NCBI GenBank assembly: GCA_949987705.1
Contig: OX465283.1
Span: 75,773,720 to 75,837,719, forward strand
Reading direction: 5' to 3'
Source: Thereva unica
Taxonomy: Eukaryota > Arthropoda > Insecta > Diptera > Therevidae
Length of the DNA stretch: 64,000 nucleotides
Shown here piece after piece: positions 1 to 11,719 of this stretch. The notes beneath the pieces were generated by a model. That model made no database searches, had not been told where the DNA came from, and worked only from the letters and a program-made list of their open reading frames with translations. The stretch's first letter is position 1. Every line of letters starts with the position of its first letter. A program made the position numbers and the translations under genes.

Positions 1-330
1 CGCGCACGGCTTCTAAAAGCCAACAAAACCTACTGCAGTGTGTCAAGACACTTCAAATCCAAGCACTCTAACCTCTTAACCTTGTTCGACAGTAACTTCC
101 TTCGGGAAATTGTTGTGAAGAAGATACAACCCCAAATTGTACTAAATATATAAAGAACCTGCCACAACCATAGATATATCACGCCTACATTAGATAGGAC
201 ATGTAATGGGAATGCCTGCAGAAGTGCCCCAAACTTCCTGTTCCTCCAAAGGCCAGAGCGATTAGGGTTACAAGACCTAGGAAGAGATATAAAGGTGACA
301 AAAAAATGAACTTACAATTGGGTTACCAAC
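1..330. other. no gene recognised
   Basis: No open frame with recognisable protein similarity and no terminal repeats are visible. The last part leads into the LINE tail that follows and may be its diverged upstream portion. Confidence 0.4.
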
Positions 331-740
331 CAGAACACAGAGATACAGGACCAAGATCATTGAACGAAAGTTCTTGAGGAGGCCTAGGCTCACAGACGGC
401 TGTAGTGCCAATGATGATGGAGATAAAGGACAATTCCGAAAATTTTACAACGACGAGATCTACGAGCGTTATAGCGACATAGATGTTGTGGAGAAATCAA
501 AGCGCGGTAGGTCCCAGTGGACAGGGTATCTAGCTCTTATGAGTGAAGATGGACAGGATCGGAAAGTTCTCTACGGTAACATCTATGAGGGCGATAGCGA
601 GGGAAACCCAACGTTCGCTGGAAGGATGGCTGGATAGAATCGGGATTGGTGGCGAGAATAGTTACGAGAGGGCGGGACGGTAAAGCGATTGTAGAGCCGT
701 TAAAAAGGAAGAAGTCATTAATGGATGGATGCATACATCG
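331..740 (+). mobile_element. LINE 3' coding tail (RTE/Jockey-like), degraded
   Basis: An 87-codon open stretch starting at 374 reads like the C-terminal tail of insect LINE ORF2 proteins downstream of reverse transcriptase. It has the order FYNDEIYERY, DVVEKSKRGR, then a GYLALMSED stretch equivalent to the usual GHVARM segment, then KVLYGNIYEGDSEGNP. The upstream words NTEIQDQDH fit the segment just before it. A stop at 635 and loss of frame show that it is inactive. The reverse transcriptase itself is absent. The reading is from residue pattern only, so the clade is uncertain. Confidence 0.55.
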
Positions 741-774
741 CATAAACCGTATTCACTTAACGACCTCGTATTAA

Positions 775-1480
775 CCACATATGAACGACCATCTACCACA
801 GAAAGTCATAACCTTCAACCAATTCAATTTACAGGACCATATCAAATCAAAAATGTTTTGGTAACGACCTGCTGCCGATGAGCTTGCTAGACAGGGAAAC
901 GAAGTGGAAAGCATACCCCACTTAACCCAGATGGGAATGCCCTTGCCTCCTACAAACAAGCTGTGAGGAAAATCAGCTTGGCTCGAGCTGGGTTGAGTTG
1001 GATCACAGCAACGGTGTGCCCACTCTTCATGCAATGTGGCCAACTTTGGACGCAAAGCATTCAACATCTCTTGTTCAGTTGAACCAAAAATGAGGTAAGC
1101 CATATAGTAAAGGTGCTGACCGGTCACTGTACCTTTGCCCCGCACGCCGAAAGATTAGAACTTCCCCACAACGACTTATGAAGAAGTTGTGGTAATGAAT
1201 AAGAAGAAGAAACTGTCTCCCATATTCTCTGTACATGTCCCGCCCTCGGAAGAAAAAGAGGACCTTCCTTGGCTCACCCTTCCTTAATGGATTAAGCGAG
1301 CTGCAAAATATTGGTGCTCCTAACCTCTGTCGCTTTATCAAAAGCTCAAAATGGCTTAAAATGGCCTGAACTTTGTTCCAACACTACATAGGATGGCATC
1401 ACAATGTGCGCAATGTCGGGCTTAAGTGGGCAGCCATTTTAACCTGACCTAACGACCACTTCGGTGCCGGGATGGCGAGC
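775..1480 (+). mobile_element. RNase H-bearing LINE, 3' coding tail, degraded
   Basis: In plus-strand frames the end of an RNase H domain is visible: ADELARQG followed by TEVESIPHL around 870-930. After it comes a zinc-finger-like tail with EEETVSHILCTCPAL near 1205-1245 and a hydrophobic close (RFIKSSKW near 1330). This order is typical of R1/LOA/I-group non-LTR elements. Several stops and frameshifts break it. It resembles the 3' part of the larger element at 25926-32135 and is probably a relative. The minus-strand open frames here (771-1341) are shadows. Confidence 0.6.
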
Positions 1481-1485
1481 GCTGT

Positions 1486-2260
1486 CTCCAAACAAGAAGA
1501 CAACTTACTTTGTATGAATCATCGTTGCTGGTTGGTCAGCTGATGGGATTCATCAAATAATAAAACTGGTATCGCGATTTTTGCAATTAGGTTTGATAGT
1601 AAGTTAGTTAGTCATCTTTAGCCCTGGTTTTAAAAATCCGCACCATATAATTGTAGGTCTTTGACGGTTAAAAATGTATGCTACAATAGTTTCCTTCCAT
1701 TTCTTGTGAACATTTAATGAAGTTTAATTTTTATAAAAATTATATATCTCAAAAATCAATAGTTTTCGAGCTAATCATGGAAAACTAAATTTTATCCCTT
1801 TTAACCCCCCTAAAAAACCACACCAGGTGAAATTTACATTACATAGCCTGTCGTACATCATAACAAAGATGCCCACAACAATTCTTCTTTATCAGTTATA
1901 AATAAAACAAACTAAGTACTCTCACATTTTACAATAATAACAATAAAAAGCCAATATCCCCGAGAATATTCCTTAGTTAAACCAGAAAGGTAGATTTTTT
2001 ATGCTATCCATCAAAATTTAATTTTGTTCATGGGCAGAAAACTTTGTTTTTTTCTTCGTACGTGCATAAATGAAAAGAAAAACACTCATAGCAGATGTTT
2101 GGGACTAGAAAAAACCTCTCCCCTTTCGAATTTCCCTTACCGCACCGGAATGCTCCTATCAACTTTCTCCATAATAATATGCTGGCACATTATTTATATG
2201 TATGTGTGTAAGGTAAGACCCTCTGCCCGGCGCTTGTTGCTGCGCCAACGAAGTCGTGAG
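1486..2260. other. no gene recognised
   Basis: AT-rich sequence. The 108-codon plus frame starting at 2024 has no recognisable domain and low-complexity composition, so I do not call it. The last 200 bases lie just beyond the env-like end of the Gypsy-like remnant and might hold its LTR, but I see no matching second LTR. Confidence 0.4.
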
Positions 2261-3224
2261 AAAAAGTTAAATTGGACAGAATTTTCTCTCTTCAAATTTG
2301 ATATTGTCTCTCACAAAAGCTTGCAAAAGCTTTACTTCAAAATAATTTGATAACACATTTTGTTCTTCGTTGTTCCCTCTGTATATTAAGTACTCTGTGC
2401 TATAAGGGTGAGCCGAGCGGGCAAGTCTAGTGTTGCGGGAGAAAAGTTGCCGTGGAGGCATGAAGTTACTTATTTCAGTAGAGCAGCCGTTGTGGTAAAA
2501 ACGGTAAAAATCGGTTTCTGAATACTCTGGAATGAGGATTATTATTAGTATTTGGTCAGAATGAAAAGCTGCTACAATTTTTATGTTTTCGAAACTTTCA
2601 ATATTACTTATTAGTAGTAGCTCTTGGTCTTGAAGAATATTACGGGTTAGATGTCCTAATTTACTTGTTAAAATAACCTGGCCGATGTCATCTAAATGAT
2701 TTATTAGTAAATGCATATCATAATTAATTTGGTACACGCGTTATATACATATATTGGATTTCGTCTTCTAGGTCCAGTATTTTATTTGCTTTTTCCGTAT
2801 GGAAATGGTTGATATATTGAGTTATAGCTACTTGTTGTTCTTGGACGTGTTTAGTTAAGTTTGTGATCTGGTCAGATATTTTCGGAACATTGTCTAATGT
2901 ACGTATCTGATGCTGAATTGCATTAGTGAAAGTTAGGTTAGAATTTTCTTGGTAGAAGATGTGAGAAAATCGCTCGATCAATTTGAGTATTTTTTGTTTT
3001 TCTTCTGGATTGAGATGTTCGCATCCAATTTCTTCAGTTAGAGGTGCAGGGTCTTTGGTTTTGATAATGTTGAAGTTTTCTTCGTTAACTTTTTCGCTAT
3101 GTATCGGATCGAAACTATATTCTTTGCCATCATGATCTTTTACGCAGATTGTGGCATTTGCTTTATACATAGTTTTTGACATTGTATATCCCTTCGCGGA
3201 TAGGAAGATTGCCTCTCAAAGACT
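2261..3224 (-). mobile_element. Gypsy/errantivirus-like LTR retrotransposon remnant, left half
   Basis: Two overlapping minus-strand frames (3182-2724 and 2737-2267) carry Gypsy-group features. The first contains the linker that normally precedes reverse transcriptase (LNPEEKQKILKLIERF, then FYQENSNLTFT). It then passes directly into a coiled-coil-like stretch (NLTKHVQEQQVAITQYI) of the kind found in insect retroviral envelope proteins. The second frame continues as an envelope-like C-terminal region (IIILIPEY). Protease, reverse transcriptase and integrase are missing, so this is an internally deleted remnant. The remaining upstream piece lies at 6088-6320 on the far side of the hAT insertion. 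No LTR pair was found. Confidence 0.55.
2390..2515 (-). mobile_element. CR1-group LINE segment inside the Gypsy-like remnant
   Basis: Within the env-like frame about 37 residues clearly match the tail of the CR1-group LINE found elsewhere in the window. FYRFYHNGCSTEI, PPRQLFSRNTRLA and SAHPYS correspond to FYRYYHSDCSTEI, PIRQFFSRNTRLA and SAHPFT at about 15486-15597. The LINE segment is in frame with the env-like residues upstream of it, so the junction looks like an old recombination or template switch, not a frameshifting insertion. No poly-A tail or target duplication is seen. Confidence 0.65.
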
Positions 3225-3639
3225 CAGCCGCGGATTCAAGGGGGGGGTCACGGGGGTCATGACCCCCCCCAAATGCTCGAACTATGCAATAATAGTTGAG
3301 ATGGGAGAAACCAAAAGCTGCTGATACGCTTCTACTACTTGTCGAAAATCTTGAATGTCTCAACTGATCAACGTCTCGGTCCAACTTGTCTGGAGAAAGC
3401 ATTTCATTAAATTCGGTAACAATGTTGTCCAATAAAGGAATGAAAATTCTTCTTGTGGAGTTTGATTTTTTGACGATAAACAACCCGTGCTTCTTTGAAT
3501 TCCTCATCCAATTGTGCAGCGAGATGTTGAGCTTCAGTAAATAACCGTCGAAAACCAGAATCTTCATCACATCTTTTGGTCAGCAAGGGTATCTTTGATC
3601 TAATCCGTTGCTTTTTTAAATTCTTTTATTTAACTTACA

Positions 3640-5075
3640 CTACGTGTCGTCAAATCTTGTAAGTTAAATTTGACCGACTTCCCGGTTTCGGATTGAAATT
3701 TTGCATACACGTTTAGTTTAGATGACAATGCAATCTGACCATTTTGTAAAAATATCCAGATGGCGGATCCAAAATGGCGGCTGATTTTTGAAATTGTGCT
3801 CCGCGGCCCTCTGACGTGGGTATCAAATGAAAGGATATGACAGGTAGAACACAATTATCTATGTGGCTTCATTCCAAATTCAAAATGGCGGCCAACAATT
3901 GCGGAAAGCTTATAATAGACTAAAAAGTAGAAAATATAACCGATCAACTTCCAATTTTGCACACACTCGTAGTTCTCGTGATAATTAATATGTATGTATG
4001 ATGAGATGAATAGTTGAGTTAAGGGTGAATTGAAAATAAAGAAGCAGTACACGTTACAAAAAATCACAAACAAAACACAGAGATGCCGCTGTCAACTAAA
4101 TTCAACTACTCAACTACTGAACTCATGTCCGTATGCATAATTTCAACTCAACTCAGGTAGCAGAGCTGAGTCGAGTTCAGTCGACCTTAACTCAACTCGA
4201 CTCCCGTTTACATGTAGTTAGACTTGGGCTCAACCTATGTTCAACTCATCATGTATAAGTACTAAATGCAATCTGACCATTTTGTAAAAAAAATCAGGAA
4301 GACGGTTCCCAGATGAAACATGAAAGAGTACGGCAGGTAGAATACAGTAAGCTGTGGGTGACGTAATTTTAAATCTAATAGAACCGCCATCATAAAATGG
4401 CGGAATACATATAATAAACTAAAAAGTAGAAAATAAAATAAATGGTTAAAAAAATTTTTTTTAAATAATTCTTTTGATTAACTAAAAAATGTACTGAAAA
4501 GTAAAAAATAAAAAATATGTAAAACAAAGCGTGAAATTTCAATTTTAATGAAAAAGTTAATTAAAAGAATGGCGCATTTTTCATCAAAAAATTTTGTTAG
4601 AATTTTCTTCAAAGTGAATTGAGCAAAACAACAAGTTGAAATTATTTTTTTTACTACGCCTTATAAATTAATACATAAAATCTTAAATATATTGAAAAAC
4701 AAACAAAATTAAAAATGATGATTTTATAAAAAAAAATGTAAATTTCTTAATATAAAAATAATGAAATTAATAAAGCAAAAATTGAGGGTTATTGTAAACC
4801 TCACGCGATTTACAGTTATATTTTCAATTTTTGATGAAAAATGCGCCATTCTTTTAATTAACTTTTTCATTAAAAATGAAATTTCACGCTTTGTTTTACA
4901 TATTTTGTATTTTTTACTTTTCAGTACATTTTTTAGTTAATCAAAAGAATTATTTAAAAAAAAAATTTTTAACCATTTATTTTTTAAATCTAATGAAGAC
5001 GTTTGGAGTATTCGGCTCAAAGGTAAAGTTGTACCGGATACGTACGAAAAGTAAAGTTTATTATGTTATTAGTGA
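3640..5075. mobile_element. insertion inside the hAT element, related to the Helitron at 38227
   Basis: This block splits the hAT transposase. It shares dispersed words with 38555-39780. Examples are GACAATGCAATCTGACCATT, then TTTTGTAAA, the repeated AAAATGGCGGCC, a TCATTCCAAATTCAAAATGG word, and ACTAAAAAGTAGAAAA. It therefore seems to be a relative of that non-autonomous Helitron. Clean Helitron termini were not found at its borders, so the limits are approximate. The 72-codon and 74-codon minus-strand frames within it are not credible genes. Confidence 0.45.
4431..4987. repeat. foldback: 157-bp inverted arms around a 240-bp loop
   Basis: The arm at about 4431-4587 is repeated in reverse complement at about 4828-4987 with very few differences. 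A shared core is AAAGAATGGCGCATTTTTCA on one side and its complement on the other. The loop is AT-rich. The structure is a foldback or MITE-like unit within the insertion in the hAT element. Confidence 0.8.
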
Positions 5076-6087
5076 CTATGATAAAAAATCAAATAGTACG
5101 AATATTATACACGCCTAGAACGTCATTTAACCAAGCAGATGAAATCGGAAACTCTAGGCTGAAAAGTACAAGACGAAGATTTGCCGCAGGAGATGCAGTT
5201 TTCGCGTCCTCCCACATCGAAATCTCATTAAGTGCGTCACACTTTTTTATTAATTGTTCACCCTCAAACTGCATGTGCCCAACGTGATTTTCTACCCAAC
5301 TAGTAAAGTAGGTTTCTACCAGTCTAGCAAAGTCCTTAAGTGATTTGCCACCAAGATGTTTTTTTAAAAACGTTTGCAAAACCGTTAGCCACAGCCAAAA
5401 CTGCTCTCATTGTTCCTGAAGCATTGCGACAATTTGAAACTTTGGAAGATTTTAATAAAGAATTGTTAACAAATGATTACTGCAAGAACAACGTCTTGCG
5501 TGAATGGCTACTTTTGTCAAGTTCTGACATACCCCTTTCAAATCAGACGCTATTAGCGAGCAACTATCTGTTCTAATTCCAACCAAATATTTTAGGTCCA
5601 AGTCGAATTTCTCACACAGATCGATGACGAATTGCTTGGTATGCATCGCAAAATGTGATGAAATTCTCTGGTTTTACTTACTTGATATATGTCGCGATTG
5701 AACCTGCGGTTTCCAAATGATGCTGAAGAGTAAAGTCACCAAATTCAACGAAGAGTGCCCTGAAGTTCCTATCATTTGCCACCAGAATATCTACTTTTCC
5801 GTCAGTGTCACGATTATAGAGAAGTTCATTATCCCTACATAATAACATCGATCTCGGCTTTCTATTACTTGTGAGTCCCGTTGTAAACACAGATGCTGGG
5901 TTATGAAAAGTCTGAAGGAAACTTTTTTCAGCTTCTACCACCCTCTGATGATATTGGTTCCGTTGGTGAAATGAAAGCGTTCCATTTTGTCCAAGTAAAT
6001 CGTCAAATGCTTTTAGTGTTTCGCTTTCTTGGTTTACTTTTAATTCCGTGACCCCCCCCCCAAAACAAAATTCTAGATCCGCGCCTG

Positions 6088-6320
6088 CAAAGACTTCTGC
6101 TCTCCGATGTAGGCTAAGCCTTCTTTTTGCAATACGGGCATATCAAATACTTGTTTGTAACCCTTCCTTTTTAATTTTATACTTATATGCTGGTATCTCC
6201 AGATTGAACGCCAAAATCTCAATGATCGCTCATTCATAAATGGGTTATGTGTTGTTGCCACTAAATGTACTTGTTCAAAACAAATTTTCCTTTTACTATT
6301 TTTGATGTTTTTCAACATGT
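6088..6320 (-). pseudogene. Gypsy-like remnant, piece beyond the hAT insertion
   Basis: A minus-strand frame from 6318 (starting MLKNIKNSKRKICFEQ) stays open up to the hAT target duplication at 6095, and the frame on the other side of hAT (3224 down to about 3168) is also open in the matching register. This supports the idea that hAT landed in coding sequence of the same remnant. The protein domain of this part is not clear; by position it could be pol or env-leader sequence. Confidence 0.45.
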
Positions 6321-6527
6321 ACTATACTCACAGTTATTCGGATAACGTTGGAAATAAATAACATAACGTGAAAATGGATTTTCCCATGTTATTTAAATGG
6401 TTAACTAGAGGCACGTGAAAATTAGTGTTTAAAAAATTTAAACGATAATATACTTTTTGACATCTAAGTAATCGACTTTAACAGTCCTCTCATAAATATC
6501 GTTACCCGAGTAAAAATAAAAATAAAA

Positions 6528-6790
6528 AATAGCGGTCGAACTGCGGCCGCTTGGCTTTTTAAGGGGGATATGACGGCCGTAGAATTTTTACCCATTTTTA
6601 ATGGGGGTTGACCAAAAGATTTAAATGGCCAAGAACCAAGCTGCATTCCACTGGCAAATTTGGTCCAAAAAAGAATATGCATCAAATGTATTGTTGAATT
6701 TGTTTTATGGGAACTTTAACATTTTCGTTATGTACAATGAATGGCCCTTTCGATTTATCTTACAAGATTATCGATAAGAGCTCGCCAGTG
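6528..6790 (+). repeat. dispersed repeat, second copy at 34040-34280
   Basis: Both copies open with CGGCCGCTTGG followed by a T-run and AAGGGGG, and share ACCAAAAGATTT, CAAATGTATTGTTGAATTTG and TTTTCGTTATGTACAATGAA followed by TGGCCCTTTCGATTTATC. The two copies diverge by short insertions and deletions. No terminal repeats or coding capacity are evident. In the second copy the start abuts a LINE reverse transcriptase fragment. Confidence 0.7.
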
Positions 6791-8278
6791 GCCCCAGTAG
6801 GTTTGTGGTAAGGGAAGTGTGTAGTGCGTGTTGATTTATATTTTAGTGCAAAATTTTTAATCGACCTTTTACACCCGCTAGTGATATTCTATGAGTAATT
6901 TTGAGCAACTTTGCCCAAGAAACCATAGTTCGAAAGTTGATTTTGAGCCTCCGGATTTTTAAAAATAGGTATTTTTTGTCAATATTAATAGTCCATTTGT
7001 TAGGGGTTTTGACCTCTAACTAAATGTTAACTAACACGAAACTTTTTTTAAAAAGCTAGTTTTTAGTGAGTAGAATATGTTAAAAAAAAGTTTTGGAAAA
7101 TTGGTTGTACGCTACCATTAAAACAGAAAAATCCGTTTTTGGATAATATCTTTTATACGACAAGTTCTATCATAAAATATTGTTTGCAAGGTTTGTAGAT
7201 CATGCGATTATCTACAAAAAATGATATCATACATTTTCCCGTACGAATTGCCCTTCATAAGATTTTAAGGTTTTATATAAAGCTGTTTTTTTATAATTGT
7301 AGGGGTAGTTTTAACCCCTTAAGGGTTGAAAATAATTTATTTTTGCCTAACAGTACCCCACGCAGTATAAGTATAAAACAAGCTTTTTCAAAACACGCAT
7401 GGATGTTATAGAGTTCCGTGTAGATTGTTTGCTAAGTGAGGATCACTGATCGTACACGTACCTATGCACGACCAAAGATGAACAGAAAAGCACAACGCTT
7501 TATGGGAAGGTTGCGGTGATTAGTGGACTCTAGTACAGTTTCTCTTTGAACTGATAGTTTTTTTGTATTTCCTTATAAAGACTTTTCATTTTGCTTTTTA
7601 TTTCATAGCTTTATTATTTGTAAACTGATCTTTATGATTTTGATCATTTTAGAAATGTAATAATCTGTAGAATGGATAAAAAATAGTAATTGACTCTTTT
7701 AGGGCTGATAAAATGGTAATTAGGGTTGAACAAAATGAAAAAAGGTAAAAAATCATCATTTTTAAGATTTCGTTCGCCATGAGCGACCTCTAAATCTTTT
7801 CCGATTTGTCTAAAATTTTAAATTTCTTAGTTTTTTGCCTATTCGCATATTTCTAGGGGGTGAGACCCAAAATTGAAGCACTTTTGCAAATAAGGGCCAC
7901 CCTAATATACATACAATAAATTTGATTTTTAATGTAAACAGATTAATTATATCTCAACCAAATTTATTCTTGTCATCAACAAAATTTATTCTTCTTGATA
8001 TTTTTCAATGTAAACGAAATACTGATATTTTTTTAGTTCGCTTCACGAATGTGAAGGCGGACTAGGCGAACTTATTCTATAGAACTTCTTTTACCCGAAT
8101 TTATTCCAGGAGGAATAAATAAGTGAAATATGTGTTTCAGTGTAAACTCGCGTGCAATTTATAAATATTCCTTGTAGAACTTATTCGGCGAATAAATTAT
8201 CAATGTAAACAAGGCCTTAAACATTGTGTTTAACAGATAGCCGCCTGTTAGTTTGAATATTAGTATTAGTGTCCCTCT
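6791..8278. other. AT-rich sequence without genes; one patch of a known repeat
   Basis: No credible gene. The patch at about 7270-7370 (AGGGGTAGTTTTAACCCC, then TTATTTTTGCCTAACAGTAC) closely matches 53905-53990 inside the long-TIR element, so it is a fragment of that family. Between 7890 and 8220 the short word AATGTAAAC or a one-base variant recurs four times, spaced irregularly. I could not define an element there. Confidence 0.5.
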
Positions 8279-8884
8279 CAACTACCCAGCGGGAAGGTAA
8301 TGGCTAGGTAAGCAAGGTGGTAATGAGATGGACCCATTACCTTTGTGATGAAATAATAGCTTACTTTTACCTAGGGATGTCCTAGGGCGGTAAGTACCTA
8401 CTGTAGGCATTACAGACGAGGACTTATTTCAGAAGTGAAGTGTATTAGGTGAATACATAGATTACCATGTAAAGCATGTAGAATAAATTTCTGGCTACCC
8501 TTTTTAGCATTAAAAACATTGCTATCCGAAATTACTTAAGATTGCATTTCTGCTACATTTGGTGAGAATTTTACAAGCAGGATATCTTTTTGACTGCACT
8601 TGGTCACGATCCAATCTGAACGAATTTTGAGGGCGGAATAAACTCAACAAGAGAGGCTTTGACATGCCAAAGACAAAGAATAATAAAAGCACATCACATT
8701 TCCAACGAAAGTATTTCACAAGTCATTACCTAGCCGCTTACCTAGCCATTACAATGTAAAGACCTGCATTTTCCTAAATTTGCAGTAGAATTTTTCAATT
8801 ACCATGTAGGCGGTTACACAAATCATTGAAGAATTCTTGGGTTACCTGAGTAACCCCTCGCTAGTTTTCCCGCTGGGATAGTTG
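8279..8884. mobile_element. candidate MITE with 17-bp terminal inverted repeats
   Basis: The left end CAACTACCCAGCGGGAA at 8279 is matched at the right by TTCCCGCTGGGATAGTTG, ending at 8884, with one mismatch. The interior carries related short words in both orientations (GGTAATGGCTAGGTAAG near the left, CTTACCTAGCCATTAC near the right). The 65-codon minus frame inside has no recognisable domain. A target duplication was not identified, so the superfamily is open. Confidence 0.6.
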
Positions 8885-11715
8885 TCGAAGTTTGATGTCT
8901 ACTGCAAGTTCACTCTTTGTGAGCAACCCTGCTCGATTTCCAAGCTTTAAGGGTGCTGTTCGAGCTTGGTTTAATACACAGTAATAAAATAACTGTAATT
9001 TGATCATGACACATTAACCCAATTTAAATCTCCCTCCAAAAATATTTTCCAACATGCCATCACAGAATTTTTTTTGTATGTATTTTTCGGTGCAATTACG
9101 AATGCCATTTACTTGCACAATTCCCTTTTCCGAATTGCACTCATTTTCTGAATGCATATCACTTATCAGAAGCAGACCAAAGTACTTAAGCCCCCGCTTT
9201 TTATTCTATGGACCGTCCTTTTGTCCTTTATGCACAATAGGATTGAAAATCCCGAGCCAAACTCCATTATTGCATGGCTGTGAAAAAGATGATTACGAAT
9301 GAATAAAATAAATTATCACACGAATGACGCGAAAGTTGGGTGGCAGTAGTAAGCCACTTGATCTATTACTTGTATTTATAACAGTCACAAAAGTATTTTT
9401 ACCTCTGTGTAACACCTGGGTATAATGGAGACTCCATTTTGGAGATATTACATTTTTTTCTTTTATTCCATCAAGGGTTAGTTATTGTTTAAATGGATTA
9501 TTTTTTTATTCGTTTGCTCACAGGGAAAATTCTGGTGCATTTATGTTGGAATGGATGGTTGCTCTAATAGCTTAAGCAGACTGCTACATTTCTACAATTC
9601 TGTTTTTGCAATTTTTCGACATATTTTTTACTGGCTGTTATGAACAATGATCGAATGAGATGGACCCAGGATTGCACCTGCTATTGTAGTCCAATAAATA
9701 GGTCGAAAAAAGGCCTTCGTAATGCGAAAAATACCGCAAGCGAACTCATTTTACCAAATGATTTGTATATATTTTTATGAGCCTAAATTCAAAATGGCGT
9801 CATCCCCACCTTTATTCTAAACTTACAGTTTAAAACTCTATATCCCAGAAAGAATGCATTTTATGACAAAAATGTATATATCTTTTTTGTAGATAAATAA
9901 GTGATTTAACTTCCCTGCTCAGACTTTTTTTTGTAAAGTCAATATGTACGGAGTTAGTGCTTCAAACTTCATATATCATTTCCTTTACACTATATTTCGT
10001 TAATGGTTAATTCTATATGGAAAAACCCTGTCTAATACTTATAGAAAACATGATTATCTATAATATTTGTTATTATTAATCTTTATGTAGGGCAATATTG
10101 CATGAAAAACGTAAATGTAAAAGTAGTTTTTTGCCAATATCTTTTTAATTACACGTTTTCTTGCAAAACTGAAAAGCGTTTTTTGTGCGTAATTTCATTG
10201 CCCACATTTTTCGTTCCGGAAGGGCTGCGGACAAGTTTTTGCGCCAAACAAATTTCTTTCCCAATTATTTGCATGAGCACTTATGTGCATTGTATATACA
10301 CTCCGCACCACTTGATTAGGTTGAAACTAGCATTTCTATGAAAACCCAAAGAAAATCCCAAATTACCAAGTGTACGGTTCAAAACTTCAATTAAGATGCA
10401 AATTTAAGTGAAACTTCGAAAAGTATTATTCACATACAAATAACTCGTTTATTTTATTTTACAAAATTCCTTGATTATAGAGAACGAAAAATCATGCCGA
10501 AAATCTATTATGCCGAAAGTCTGCAAAACGACTCACTTGCCCTCTTATTCCTTTTCCCGAAAAACTCTATTCTTTTTCTTTCCGTTTTTTTCTTTAACCG
10601 TTTTTCTATTTCATGTCACGTTGTTGCACGTCTCCGTTAATATACCTATCCTTTTTTTCTTATATTTATTTACATATATTCACTATTATCGATTGCCATC
10701 TATCGGTGATAATTAATATTGAGGTTAAAAGCTTTACTAATTGTTATACTGGTAAGTATAACAATTAATATCAAGTTATTTATTATACTGTCGAAGTGAC
10801 AGTTCTAGTTCATTTACAATTACTAGGTCAGTAGGTTAGTGTTTTTGTTACGTTTTGTTGTTATTTGTTTTGCAAATATATGTTACGTGTTTGGTGGTGC
10901 AGGCCAGTGTTTTGTTACATATTATTAATTTTTGTTACATGTTATTTATTTCTTGTTTTTTTTTTTTTCTTAAAATAATGTTAGTTCTTCTTCCCTTGCT
11001 GATGTCGTTGCTGGGGCTGATGGACGCAACCTTCTGGAGCCCTCGGTCGTCAGATAAGTACTGCCGTATATTTGTTGAACATTAATTTCTTTGTGTTTTA
11101 TTTATATTTTAGGTGGTTCCAGGATGGAACACTAAGCCTGCATCAGAGAATACTGCACGCCTTAAAGCTGGCATTTCTCGGGGAATAAATCTGATTTTTA
11201 ATTAGACCGATATCTAAATAATTGTCTTATTTTTACTTGATGGCTAGTTGAGGTGGGACACTTGATTAGGTTCAGCTTAAATAAACTAATATATTTGCAT
11301 AAATACAAAATTATTCTCTATTATTTTTATTTTCAATAATGGGTATGACCTTCGTTTCTGTTAATTGCTTTTCTCTAAATTAGGTTAAGCTAATTTGTGG
11401 TTTTCATGAAAATATTAGTTGAACCTTATCAAGCGGCGCAGAGGGTATTAAACGTTTGACGCTGAATTGCTGCTAAAGTCAGGGCCGGCAATGGTGCAGT
11501 ATGCCAGTATGTTCCTCATTTTTCGATCCCAATGTAGGAAAATGGAAAAATTGGAATTGCGCCCGGTGAAGGTGCACCTTTTGCCAATTTGAAAGTGTCG
11601 CCCCTGTTTAAGTGCAATGCAGGGCTGGATTGGCCTATGGCTCATTCGAGTAAATACTCGAAGGGCCGGCCGCCGGCGGACCGGAGGTTGAGTGCTTAAG
11701 ATTTTTTTATGAACA
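8885..11715. other. no gene recognised; one small perfect hairpin
   Basis: Mostly AT-rich. Several 65-82-codon frames (for example 9054-9302, 10102-10341, 10471-10716 and 10855-11085) have low-complexity, hydrophobic or T-rich composition with no recognisable motif. At 10738-10767 a perfect 13-base inverted repeat (TAATTGTTATACT) flanks a 4-base loop. Between 11110 and 11180 the words VVPGWNT and ENTARLKAG are reminiscent of LINE protein, but the piece is too short to assign. Confidence 0.4.
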
Positions 11716-11719
11716 AATT

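Larger units (their letters stand above)
3310..6060 (-). pseudogene. hAT transposase (52-kDa repressor/ZMYM-like type), disrupted
   Basis: The order on the minus strand follows this hAT subgroup. From 6060 to 5678 come RNQYHQ, the FRALFVEFGDFTLQHHLETAG motif split over two short stretches, and ATYIK. From 5646 to 5452 come the LVGIRTDSCSLIASDLKG core and RCSCSNHLL. From 5379 to 5089 comes SLKDFARLVETYFTSW. The C-terminal portion (AAQLDEEFKEAR, then FIPLLDNIVTEFNEM) is displaced to about 3310-3560 by the inserted block. Stops separate the pieces (for example after 5678 and near 5640) and at least one frameshift affects the C-terminal part. The TDG core motif reads TDS here. The product cannot be active. 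Confidence 0.75.
3225..6087 (-). mobile_element. hAT DNA transposon, complete ends, 8-bp TSD
   Basis: Both ends are visible. The left end begins CAGCCGCGGATTC at 3225 and the right end, read inward from 6087 on the other strand, begins CAGGCGCGGATCTAG. Both continue into G-runs and GGTCACGG. The 8 bases outside each end are identical, CAAAGACT at 3217-3224 and 6088-6095, which is the target duplication length expected for hAT. The interior encodes broken transposase on the minus strand and holds a secondary insertion at about 3640-5075. The element interrupts a Gypsy-like remnant whose frame is open on both sides. Confidence 0.88.

Noticed and set aside
2024..2350. 108-codon plus-strand gene
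   Set aside because: Low-complexity composition, no domain, and overlap with the end of a retroelement remnant on the other strand.
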